NCBI GenBank assembly: GCA_003531115.1
Contig: DQHT01000049.1
Coordinates: forward strand, 41,140-47,238
Source of the DNA: Bacteroidota bacterium
Lineage (GTDB): Bacteria; Bacteroidota; Bacteroidia; UBA8524
Direction of reading: 5' to 3'
Length of the DNA: 6,099 nucleotides
The notes beneath the pieces were generated by a model. It ran no database searches and was not told the DNA's origin. It saw only the letters and a program-made list of their open reading frames with translations. Positions 1-5,014 of the stretch are shown here, piece after piece (the first letter of the stretch is position 1; each line of letters starts with the position of its first letter). Both the position numbers and the translations under genes were made by a program.

Positions 1-296
1 CTGACAACTTTGCTGAATCAGGCTATTTTTATACGGCAAATGCAAGAAATGCCTGGAATGCATCTATTCAGGGGGGAAACATAGCGAATCTGACTCCAAA
101 TTACCAGCCACAAGGATGGAGCCTTTATTATGCTGGTGGCATGATGGTTGTTTTACAGCCTGGGACATTACCAGTTGTAATTGGGGCGGTTTGGGTTCAG
201 GGTGGAGATCCGAATAAGTGGATAAATACTACGACAAATAAAATATATGGTTACTTAATCTATCCAAATCGGCTAACTATAATTTTACTGCCATGA
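1..296 (+). CDS. C-terminal end of an unidentified protein (5' partial)
   Basis: The frame starting at base 3 is open from the left edge to a TGA at 294-296 and gives the last 97 residues of a larger protein. The piece is rich in Asn, Gly, Tyr and Trp (for example NARNAWNASIQGGNIANL and GGDPNKWINTTTNKIYGY) and ends in a hydrophobic LTIILLP. This composition suits a secreted or surface-exposed beta-rich domain, but I recognise no family. Its stop overlaps the start of the next gene as ATGA (ATG at 293), so the two are almost certainly co-transcribed and translationally coupled. The other two forward frames carry stops within the first 170 bases, which supports this frame. The function is unknown because most of the gene lies outside the window. 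Confidence 0.6.
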   Translation, partial: DNFAESGYFYTANARNAWNASIQGGNIANLTPNYQPQGWSLYYAGGMMVVLQPGTLPVVIGAVWVQGGDPNKWINTTTNKIYGYLIYPNRLTIILLP

Positions 297-1441
297 GAAA
301 GAGGATTTTATTATTGTCACTGGTGTTTTCTTGTTTGCAGGTTATTGCTCAAAATAGAGCTGCTTTTCCGATTCAAAAAGTACTATCAGAAAATCGACTT
401 ACTTTAAATTATCCCTATCCTGGAACCTCCTATCCGTCTTTTGATTCAGTGCAGAGTTTGTTTCTGTACATGGGTGATTTCTTGTCGAAATCGAATATGG
501 CTATACCAAGTCTGCCAGATTTTCCTATGCTCGAAACGGTGACGATAAGTTTTTACCAAAATGATTCTCTATGGTTAAACTATATTCATAATTATTTAAA
601 TTCTGATTCACTTTATTATTTAGTTAATGCAAAATTTAAGTCATGGAACCTTAAGTCAATCAGGGTGTACAATCCACAGTATGGATGGACAGATTCCATA
701 CTAAATAAAGTGTTCAATCAGCTTGAATCTGTTACCAATGTTTCTTTAGACTATGGTGAATTGGACTCAATTCAAACTGAATTACCTTCTTTCCTTAAAA
801 ACTTTCCGAAATTATCAACACTGACTGCCTTTTCATTTAATCATCCTGTAGTGGTACCTGATGAGTATTTGTCTCAATTACCTACTAGCATGCAATCATC
901 ATCCATTCAGGATAAATTATGTCTTTTAAAGGAAATGTATGAAATGCCTAATGAAATGTTTGCCTGTAATACCTTTAATTTTTATTCCAATAAGGAGTCT
1001 AACATCTTTGGTGTATTCGTGGGGAACTTTTGCGGGAATGAAACAGTGTCAATTGGATCGACCTTAGATTCGTTGCCAAAAAATAGGGATAAATCCCTGT
1101 CAGCAATGTATGTGGTTAATGGATTGGCAGACAATTTTTTCAATATAACTGATAAGTCTGTTTTAGGCCAAATGAAATGTTTGTATGTATTTGGAGATTT
1201 GTCGCGTGCCAAGATTAAATTTCTATCTAAACTAGAATCAACGAACTATATCATTAATGTGATTGGTTGGGGTAATAAGATTATTGGTCGAAGAGATTTT
1301 TTATGTACGAACATTATATTATTGAAAACACAAGGAAAAAAAAGAAGGGAAAGAAAGTCTATTTCTCCGTCTTATTTTGAGTTTTTATCGAAGTCAACGA
1401 ATAATCGTACTACAGTTTTTTACTACCTTTTTTTATTCTAA
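293..1441 (+). CDS. secreted hypothetical protein, weakly LRR-like
   Basis: This 382-aa protein has a clear N-terminal signal peptide: basic MRKR, a hydrophobic stretch to about residue 18, then VIA|QNR, the A|Q cleavage pattern common in Bacteroidota. It should therefore be exported. The mature part contains scattered Leu/Phe-rich segments such as FPMLETVTISF, FNQLESVTNVSL and FPKLSTLTAFSF. They resemble degenerate leucine-rich repeats, but the spacing is irregular and I would not assign the fold firmly. The last 70 residues change character, with a basic KKRRERK patch encoded next to an A8 run (1336-1343) and an aromatic FYYLFLF end. The ATG overlaps the preceding stop and the next gene starts 13 bases after this stop, so it sits in the middle of a presumed operon. 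Base composition is AT-rich compared with the genes on the right. Function unknown. Confidence 0.6.
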   Translation: MRKRILLLSLVFSCLQVIAQNRAAFPIQKVLSENRLTLNYPYPGTSYPSFDSVQSLFLYMGDFLSKSNMAIPSLPDFPMLETVTISFYQNDSLWLNYIHNYLNSDSLYYLVNAKFKSWNLKSIRVYNPQYGWTDSILNKVFNQLESVTNVSLDYGELDSIQTELPSFLKNFPKLSTLTAFSFNHPVVVPDEYLSQLPTSMQSSSIQDKLCLLKEMYEMPNEMFACNTFNFYSNKESNIFGVFVGNFCGNETVSIGSTLDSLPKNRDKSLSAMYVVNGLADNFFNITDKSVLGQMKCLYVFGDLSRAKIKFLSKLESTNYIINVIGWGNKIIGRRDFLCTNIILLKTQGKKRRERKSISPSYFEFLSKSTNNRTTVFYYLFLF

Positions 1442-1454
1442 ATAATATTGGGCT

Positions 1455-2252
1455 ATGAATTTACGCTTTTCAACCTTAAAAGAAGTTATTGGTAATGGGC
1501 TTATTTCAGATGATTTTGTGTTTCTGAATGGTGATCAAAGTTCATTGCTCACAAAAATATTTGTTAAAGAATTTGTCCCACTATCAGGGGCACCTGATTC
1601 ACTTTTTAATTTTAATGGAAAGCTTGTCTATAATGAGTCGGTTCAATTTGGACTCTTTGGACTAAGCGATTTTATTCTAAAGATCGAACCCAGTGCTTCG
1701 GTGCCGGCTTACACCGAAGTTTCCATAAACACAAATGTGTCGATTCCAATTTTATCATACATACGTGATTTTAAACTTTCGTCATTTGATTGGAGCTTAG
1801 AATCTATTTTTAATCTTTTTTTGAATTGTTTTGGCTTGGAACGAAATGATATATTGGAAAGGGTAATTTTTAGAATCAATGCTGATGCTACTTCCACGAA
1901 TCATCCTGTTAGCGATTTTGTGAACTTATTTAATTCCATGTATGGAAGTTCAACTGGAACAATTACCTATAATAATAACGACGATGATTCCGTTGTAGTA
2001 AGTGATTTAATTTCGCAAATTGGTAGTTTAAATCTTGATATTATTGACGTAGTTTATAACTCATTTATAAAAAATTTGGATTTAGAAGTGTTTAAACTCA
2101 ATATTCAATCCTTATTTTATGAAGAAATTGGAAATTTAAATTTCGAAAAGGACTTGTCCAAATTACTTCTTCCTCATGTTGTTTTCTCTTTGAATGCGGA
2201 CTGGACGGGATACGAACCCCCGGTCCCCGATTTGAAAACTATTTTTCAATAA
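1455..2252 (+). CDS. hypothetical protein with internal repeats
   Basis: This 265-aa protein has no evident signal peptide or membrane span, and I recognise no family. The in-frame stop at 1443-1445 leaves the ATG at 1455 as the natural start; no Shine-Dalgarno sequence is visible, which is normal in Bacteroidota. Two segments look like copies of one unit: around residues 111-159 (VIFRINADATSTNHPVSDFVNLF) and 211-264 (VVFSLNADWTGYEPPVPDLKTIF), sharing V-F--NAD-T----PV-D---F. Two weaker matches at residues 90-94 (SINTN) and 191-195 (SLNLD) suggest a period near 51-54 residues. The protein is acidic, with a TYNNNDDDS linker at 171-179. It is the last gene before the terminator at 2297-2353 and likely shares a transcript with the two genes upstream. 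A beta-rich repeat protein is a reasonable guess, nothing more. Confidence 0.55.
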   Translation: MNLRFSTLKEVIGNGLISDDFVFLNGDQSSLLTKIFVKEFVPLSGAPDSLFNFNGKLVYNESVQFGLFGLSDFILKIEPSASVPAYTEVSINTNVSIPILSYIRDFKLSSFDWSLESIFNLFLNCFGLERNDILERVIFRINADATSTNHPVSDFVNLFNSMYGSSTGTITYNNNDDDSVVVSDLISQIGSLNLDIIDVVYNSFIKNLDLEVFKLNIQSLFYEEIGNLNFEKDLSKLLLPHVVFSLNADWTGYEPPVPDLKTIFQ

Positions 2253-2296
2253 AAAGTTAGTTGGTTTTAAAGAATCGGATGCTCTGAAACCCTTAT

Positions 2297-2353
2297 CCTT
2301 CGGAAAATTCGTCTTTTCCGAAGGCAATGTCCGGTTCACCGGACATTTTTTTT
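2297..2353 (+). terminator. double-hairpin Rho-independent terminator
   Basis: Two hairpins lie back to back, starting 44 bases after the stop of the preceding gene. The first is a perfect 11-bp stem, ccttcggaaaa (2297-2307) with ttttccgaagg (2314-2324), around a 6-base loop. The second is a perfect 9-bp stem, aatgtccgg (2326-2334) with ccggacatt (2339-2347), around a TTCA loop, followed by a run of eight T (2346-2353). The second alone fits an intrinsic terminator; the first may add insulation or act in the opposite direction. It closes the AT-rich operon on the left. Confidence 0.85.
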
Positions 2354-2492
2354 CAAAGTTTATTTGTAGTCAGCCTGTCAACACATTTTCTCGGCTTAAT
2401 GTCCATTTTCAAAAAAATCCCAAAAATGCTCCTAATCCCATAAATCCCGGTTCAGACAAAGGGGGAGCAGGAACAACTGAAGTAAGTGCTCC
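2354..2492. other. noncoding spacer with short repeats
   Basis: I see no convincing gene between the terminator and the insertion sequence. The stretch holds three copies of aatccc (2416, 2434 and 2443; steps of 18 and 9 bases) running into ccggttcagacaaa. It also has tgctcc at 2427 and 2487 with an inverted copy ggagca at 2464-2469. The last pair can form a 6-bp stem (2464-2469 with 2487-2492) whose base is exactly the insertion sequence junction. Such 9-11 bp spaced repeats look like the short intergenic repeats common in environmental Bacteroidota; that comparison is from memory. Confidence 0.4.
2489..2492. repeat. target-site duplication, left copy (CTCC)
   Basis: CTCC directly abuts the left end of the insertion sequence and is repeated at 3699-3702 beside the right end. 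Its length fits IS407-group transposition. Removing the element and one copy restores aagtgctccgtccgttt. Confidence 0.85.
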
Positions 2493-2519
2493 TGTAAGCT
2501 ACCCCAAAAATAGGACAGT
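2493..2519 (+). repeat. IS left terminal inverted repeat
   Basis: The outer block tgtaagctacccc and the inner block aggacagt match the right end apart from two substitutions in the outer block. The middle A-rich 6 bases differ from the right end. The outer tip is where strand cleavage is expected; the inner block is the likely transposase contact, by analogy with the IS3 family. Confidence 0.85.
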
Positions 2520-2548
2520 TTAAAAATAGAGATTAAATTTAAACTGTC
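2514..2548 (+). repeat. inverted repeat between IS left end and orfA start
   Basis: gacagtttaaa (2514-2524) is perfectly complementary to tttaaactgtc (2538-2548), with a 13-base A-rich loop. The left arm includes the inner block of the terminal repeat, so the right arm is an extra, inverted copy of that block just 5 bases before the orfA ATG. It could be a second transposase site that represses the promoter. It could also be a hairpin that forms only in transcripts entering from outside and hides the orfA start. Both roles are inferences. Confidence 0.6.
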
Positions 2549-2553
2549 AAATA

Positions 2554-2820
2554 ATGAAGAAGAGCACATTCAGCCCGACGCAGATCGTGGCAATTTTAAA
2601 GGAGTATGAATCAGGAGTTACAGCAGCCGAGGTGGTTCGTAAACATGGGATTAGTCAGGCGACGTTGTACAACTGGCGCAAGAAGTATGGCGGTATGGAA
2701 GTCAGCGAGTTGAAAAGGATCAAGGCTTTGGAGGAGGAAAACGCCAAGCTAAAGCGTATGTACGCTGAACTTGCATTGGATCACCAGCTAGCCAAGGAGA
2801 TTATTGCAAAAAAGCTTTAA
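2554..2820 (+). CDS. IS3-family OrfA, HTH DNA-binding protein
   Basis: This 88-aa protein is the usual first frame of an IS3-family element. Residues 6-43 form a helix-turn-helix of the transposase type (FSPTQIVAILKEYESG, then AAEVVRKHGISQATLYNWRKKYGG). It is followed by a charged coiled coil with a leucine zipper look at about residues 53-85 (LKRIKALEEENAKLKRMYAEL). In this family OrfA binds the terminal repeats and multimerises; made alone it often down-regulates transposition. The start is the ATG after the 2514-2548 inverted repeat. The gene ends GCA AAA AAG CTT TAA, and the A AAA AAG just before its stop is where ribosomes can slip into the orfB frame. Length and domain order are normal for the IS407 group. 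Confidence 0.93.
   Translation: MKKSTFSPTQIVAILKEYESGVTAAEVVRKHGISQATLYNWRKKYGGMEVSELKRIKALEEENAKLKRMYAELALDHQLAKEIIAKKL
2808..2814 (+). promoter_or_regulatory. programmed -1 frameshift site (A AAA AAG)
   Basis: The heptamer A AAA AAG is in phase with orfA (codons AAA 2809-2811 and AAG 2812-2814) and lies one sense codon before its TAA. This is the classic bacterial -1 slippery sequence used by IS3-family elements. An AGGAG at 2795-2799, 8 bases upstream, resembles the internal Shine-Dalgarno stimulators known from dnaX and IS911. After slippage, translation continues GCT TTA AAG ... in the orfB frame. Confidence 0.85.
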
Positions 2821-3671
2821 AGCCCTGTCAGAAAAAGGAAATCGCAAAGGAAGTATTATCCTACGGTATCAGCAGGGCGTGCAGAGTACTGGATCTTCCC
2901 CGATCGGTTCTTTATTATGAAGTCAAACAGGTGGATGACACTGTCATAGAAGACAGTTTGCGCCAGAAAGCAGAACAACATCCACAGGAAGGATTTTGGA
3001 AGGCTTATTGGCGCTTGCGTAATGAAGGAAGGCTATGGAACCACAAAAGGGTGTATAGGGTTTATAAACGCCTGGGAATGTCTCTTAGACGCAAGGCGAA
3101 GAAACGTCTTCCTGCCAGAGTAAAGGAACCTTTAGAAGTTCCGAATGCACTGAATATAACCTGGTCTATAGATTTTATCGAAGACCGGCTGGAAAACGGT
3201 CGTAAGGTCCGTTGTTTTAATGTAATTGATGATGCCAACCGGGAGATGCTCCACGTCGAAGTGGACCACTCTTTAAAAAGCCAACGTGTGATTTGGGTAT
3301 TGAACTATTTAGTGCGAAAAAGAGGAAAGCCTCAACGTGTAAGGATGGATAACGGGCCAGAGTTTATAGCCCGGATCGCCCAGACCTGGAGCGAAGGCCA
3401 TATGATTGACTTCAAGTATATACAACCAGGGAAACCGACGCAAAATGCATATGTGGAACGCTATCATGGCAGCTTTCGGCGGGGTGTCTTGAACGCCTAT
3501 ATTTTCGAGTCGCTAGAACAAGTGAGAGAAGAAACCGACAAATGGGTTCATGATTATAACCATTACCGACCCCATGAAAGTCTGGGAAACTTACCCCCTG
3601 TGGAATATGCCGCAAAATTCCTCCGAGGGGCTAGCCCCTCGGAGGAATTAATCAAAGAAATTATAACTTAG
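2814..3671 (+). CDS. IS3-family OrfB transposase, DDE (rve) domain, made by -1 frameshift
   Basis: The frame is open from 2769 to the TAG at 3669-3671 and contains no ATG before the catalytic core region. The first GTG is at 2931 (giving a 246-aa piece), so the natural product is the OrfAB fusion of 372 aa made by slipping at 2808-2814; I therefore give the frame from 2814. The N-terminal part (ALKPCQKKEIAKEVLSYGIS...SVLYYEV) is the HTH_21-type region. The integrase core has D81 (WSIDF), D140 (RMDNGPEF) and E176 (NAYVERYHG), counted from the GTG, with 35 residues between the last two: a complete DD(35)E triad. VHDYNHYRPHESLGNLPPVEYA is the usual C-terminal block. It catalyses cutting and joining of the element's ends. 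The codons near the end also form a perfect 34-bp palindrome. Confidence 0.92.
   Translation, partial: ALKPCQKKEIAKEVLSYGISRACRVLDLPRSVLYYEVKQVDDTVIEDSLRQKAEQHPQEGFWKAYWRLRNEGRLWNHKRVYRVYKRLGMSLRRKAKKRLPARVKEPLEVPNALNITWSIDFIEDRLENGRKVRCFNVIDDANREMLHVEVDHSLKSQRVIWVLNYLVRKRGKPQRVRMDNGPEFIARIAQTWSEGHMIDFKYIQPGKPTQNAYVERYHGSFRRGVLNAYIFESLEQVREETDKWVHDYNHYRPHESLGNLPPVEYAAKFLRGASPSEELIKEIIT
3616..3649. repeat. perfect 34-bp palindrome inside the end of orfB
   Basis: The half-site aattcctccgaggggct is followed directly by its exact reverse complement, centred between 3632 and 3633. It encodes part of KFLRGASPSEELI in the transposase tail, beyond the conserved domain, and ends 20 bases before the stop. 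In RNA it would make a very stable GC-rich hairpin (about 15 bp with a small loop). A terminator-like or mRNA-stabilising role for the transposase transcript, or a barrier to transcription entering from the right, is an inference; there is no T run after it. Confidence 0.8.
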
Positions 3672-3672
3672 C

Positions 3673-3698
3673 ACTGTCCTAAAGAGGGGAAGCCTACA
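3673..3698 (-). repeat. IS right terminal inverted repeat
   Basis: Read on the minus strand this is tgtaggcttcccc, then tcttt, then aggacagt, matching the left end with one base less in the middle. It begins 2 bases after the orfB stop codon (3669-3671), so no space is wasted between gene and end. Confidence 0.85.
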
Positions 3699-3702
3699 CT
3701 CC
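3699..3702. repeat. target-site duplication, right copy (CTCC)
   Basis: This is the second copy of the CTCC duplication, immediately outside the right inverted repeat. It matches 2489-2492 with no mismatch, consistent with a fairly recent insertion. Confidence 0.85.
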
Positions 3703-3735
3703 GTCCGTTTACTTCGACAGGCTCAGCAAACGGAC
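3703..3735. repeat. REP-like hairpin (cttcgacaggctcagc core)
   Basis: gtccgttt (3703-3710) pairs with aaacggac (3728-3735) around acttcgacaggctcagc. The core ttcgacaggctcag is one I remember as a widespread dispersed repeat in environmental bacterial genomes. The stem begins right after the target duplication, so the insertion sequence sits at the edge of this element. Confidence 0.6.
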
Positions 3736-3742
3736 CATTAAG

Positions 3743-3770
3743 TCTCACCATCTCACCATCTCACCATCTC
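3743..3770. repeat. 8-bp tandem repeat (tctcacca x 3.5)
   Basis: Three perfect copies of tctcacca (3743, 3751 and 3759) and a half copy (3767-3770) stand 26 bases before the next start codon. Perfect short tandem arrays of this kind can change copy number by slippage, and here a change would alter the leader or promoter spacing of the membrane protein gene at 3797. Confidence 0.85.
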
Positions 3771-3796
3771 GCTACTTTAAATGGTAACTTCGAAGA

Positions 3797-4327
3797 ATGA
3801 AGTTTATCATTTTTTCCTTGTTGTCCTTCTTGATAACAAACAATGTACTGGCCCAAAACCCGGATCTTTCAAAAGTAAGTTCTGAAAACACCTGGTTTAA
3901 AGTGGGTCTCAATGCGGGTATTCCTTTGCCACCTACGAAAAGTTCCTTTGTATTAGGCCTTGATGCCAGTGTCCAATTTTTAGAAACCAAAGCAGCGGGT
4001 ATTGGGATCAAATCCGGGTATTCTCATTATTTTTCAGCGGATAAGAACTTAAGTGCCATAGGAGAAATACCTCTGGCCATCATGTATCGGTTTTATCCTA
4101 CTTCCACCGGCTTTTTTACCGGTCTCGATATTGGCTATTCTTTTATTATTGATTCACCAAACACCAAAGGTGGATTTATGGGCCGGCCTCATGCCGGGTA
4201 TCATGGCGACAATTGGAATATCTATGCGTATTACAACATCGTTTTAATTCAGGAAACCGATCAGGACAATATTCAAAGCATTGGTATTGCGCTGACGAGA
4301 AATATTCGGTTGAGGGGGAGTAAATAA
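3797..4327 (+). CDS. small outer-membrane beta-barrel protein
   Basis: This 176-aa protein has a signal peptide (MKFIIFSLLSFLITNNVLA|QN) and a mature part made of alternating hydrophobic/polar strands separated by short turns. Examples are WFKVGLNAGIPL, SFVLGLDASVQFL, AGIGIKSGYSHYF, EIPLAIMYRFYP, GFFTGLDIGYSFII, NIYAYYNIVLI and IQSIGIALTRNIRL. That is about 7-8 strands, the size of an eight-stranded outer-membrane barrel (OmpA/OmpW-like or PorT-like in shape). Barrels of this size are usually structural, adhesive or channel-like; the specific role cannot be read from the sequence. It is a single gene, with repeats directly upstream (3703-3770) and downstream (4350-4377), and shows no operon link to its neighbours. 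The ATG at 3797 is chosen because it starts the signal peptide. Confidence 0.8.
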   Translation: MKFIIFSLLSFLITNNVLAQNPDLSKVSSENTWFKVGLNAGIPLPPTKSSFVLGLDASVQFLETKAAGIGIKSGYSHYFSADKNLSAIGEIPLAIMYRFYPTSTGFFTGLDIGYSFIIDSPNTKGGFMGRPHAGYHGDNWNIYAYYNIVLIQETDQDNIQSIGIALTRNIRLRGSK

Positions 4328-4349
4328 ATCGTATTATTTATAATGCCCC

Positions 4350-4377
4350 AAAACCTATAACCCATAACCCAAAACCC
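4350..4377. repeat. 7-bp tandem repeat (ataaccc-type x 4)
   Basis: Four consecutive 7-bp units read aaaacct, ataaccc, ataaccc, aaaaccc. The array lies in the 122-bp gap between the barrel gene and the thioredoxin-like gene, 22 bases upstream of the -7-like box at 4400. A weak AT-only hairpin (4321-4327 with 4334-4340) precedes it but has no GC stem or T run, so I do not call a terminator. Confidence 0.8.
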
Positions 4378-4399
4378 CTACTTTTCCGCAAACCTTTAC

Positions 4400-4407
4400 T
4401 ACTTTTG
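4400..4407 (+). promoter_or_regulatory. Bacteroidota-type -7 box (TACTTTTG)
   Basis: TACTTTTG matches TAnnTTTG, the -7 element of the Bacteroidota primary sigma factor, perfectly. It would place transcription start near 4412 and give the thioredoxin-like gene a leader of about 38 bases. I see no TTG at the expected -33 distance, where C-rich repeat sequence lies instead, so the promoter is only partly supported. Confidence 0.4.
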
Positions 4408-4449
4408 GAACCGGATTTGATTTAAGCTATCCATCCAAGCATACGCTAC

Positions 4450-4773
4450 ATGACAAACGCAGTAAAAAAAGTGAACGATACCGAATTCAAAGAAATAATC
4501 GAGTCAAACGATAAAGTAGTCGTTAAATTTTACGCCGACTGGTGCGGCAATTGCCGGTTATTTGCTCCGAAATTTAATAAACTCTCCCAAAAACCTGAAT
4601 TTAGTGATGTTACCTTCCTTGACATCAATGCAGAAGATAACCCGGAGGCCAGGAAATTGGCGGGAGTGAGTAACCTGCCGTTTTTCGCTACCTTTAAAGG
4701 AGGAAAACTGGTGGCTACCGACTTTACTTCACGGGAAGAAGTTGTAGAACGCCTCATACAAGCGATCAACTGA
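4450..4773 (+). CDS. thioredoxin-like protein with CGNC active site
   Basis: This 107-aa protein has a complete single-domain thioredoxin fold. The strand VVVKFYADW precedes the redox motif W31-C32-G-N-C35, then come FLDINAEDNPEARKLAGV and the cis-proline P77 (SNLPFF), ending with the F-GG and C-terminal helix. There is no signal peptide, so it acts in the cytoplasm as a thiol-disulfide reductase. The motif is CGNC rather than the CGPC of classical TrxA. The residue between the cysteines tunes redox potential, so it probably serves a dedicated partner rather than general reduction (inference). The downstream DUF6952-like gene starts 1 base after the stop, which indicates one operon. A -7-like promoter box lies upstream at 4400. 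Confidence 0.9.
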   Translation: MTNAVKKVNDTEFKEIIESNDKVVVKFYADWCGNCRLFAPKFNKLSQKPEFSDVTFLDINAEDNPEARKLAGVSNLPFFATFKGGKLVATDFTSREEVVERLIQAIN

Positions 4774-4774
4774 A

Positions 4775-5014
4775 ATGAAAATCCAGGCGGTAAAAATGCT
4801 CGTTGAGACCTATAGTCTCGAAGAAATATGTCGTGCAGAGGAAAGGATCCTCGATGGACAAGAGACTGAAATTCAAATAGAAGGGGAGGATGCGGGCGAG
4901 CAGCTCACCCATGCCTTCGCGGCCAAATATATTTTGGAAAAAATGGCAGCTGGGATGGCGTTTAAAGACGCCCTGCGCGAATTCACCCAAAAGGTGCGTA
5001 CCAGTATCAGTTAG
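4775..5014 (+). CDS. DUF6952-like small protein
   Basis: This 79-aa acidic, mostly helical cytoplasmic protein opens with MKIQAVKMLVETYSLEE, has an IEGEDAGEQLTHAFAAKYILEKMAAGM centre, and closes with KDALREFTQKVRTSIS. The opening (K-P/Q-x-I/V-K), the central E--GE-L---AA motif and the (K)AL--F-(K)-V--SI ending resemble the DUF6952 proteins of Bacteroidota. From memory, these often sit beside thioredoxin and peroxiredoxin genes. No activity is known for them. Here the gene follows the thioredoxin-like gene by 1 base, so the two products probably work together; no peroxiredoxin is present in the window. Its TAG overlaps the 3' end of folK on the other strand by 8 bp. Confidence 0.75.
   Translation: MKIQAVKMLVETYSLEEICRAEERILDGQETEIQIEGEDAGEQLTHAFAAKYILEKMAAGMAFKDALREFTQKVRTSIS

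Larger units (their letters stand above)
2493..3698 (+). mobile_element. complete IS3-family insertion sequence, IS407 (IS511) group
   Basis: The 1206-bp element begins TGTAAGCTACCCC and ends in the inverted equivalent TGTAGGCTTCCCC, with the usual IS3-family TG...CA tips. Terminal inverted repeats are 2493-2519 and 3673-3698 (reversed). They share tgta-gct-cccc and an inner aggacagt block, separated by 6 unmatched bases on the left and 5 on the right. It is flanked by a perfect 4-bp direct repeat, CTCC. A 4-bp duplication is characteristic of the IS407 group, and the transposase residues (SIDF, RMDNGPEF, PGKPTQNAYVERYHG) agree with that group. Both orfs, the frameshift site, the catalytic residues and both ends are intact, so this looks like a recent and possibly active insertion. 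It landed in noncoding DNA. Confidence 0.93.

Noticed and set aside
982..1212. Minus-strand 76-aa open frame inside the secreted protein gene
   Set aside because: It lies wholly within a longer forward gene with a signal peptide, has no recognisable domain, and has no supporting start context or operon.
1336..1455. Frameshift joining the 382-aa and 265-aa genes into one broken gene
   Set aside because: A stop at 1443-1445 closes the downstream frame just before its ATG and the third frame has several stops, so no single indel joins them cleanly.
3412..3615. Minus-strand 67-aa frame inside orfB
   Set aside because: It is antisense to the conserved transposase core and its composition follows the other strand's codons.
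3773..3780. TACTTTAA as a -7 box for the beta-barrel gene
   Set aside because: It has two mismatches to TAnnTTTG and no upstream element, so it is too weak to list.
4321..4340. Terminator after the beta-barrel gene
   Set aside because: The 7-bp hairpin is made only of A-T pairs and no T run follows.
3743..4377. CRISPR-like array from the two sets of short repeats
   Set aside because: The units are 7-8 bp, directly tandem, of different sequence and without spacers, so they are simple tandem repeats.
4530..4990. Two minus-strand frames under the thioredoxin operon
   Set aside because: They are antisense shadows of clearly recognised genes in the forward direction.
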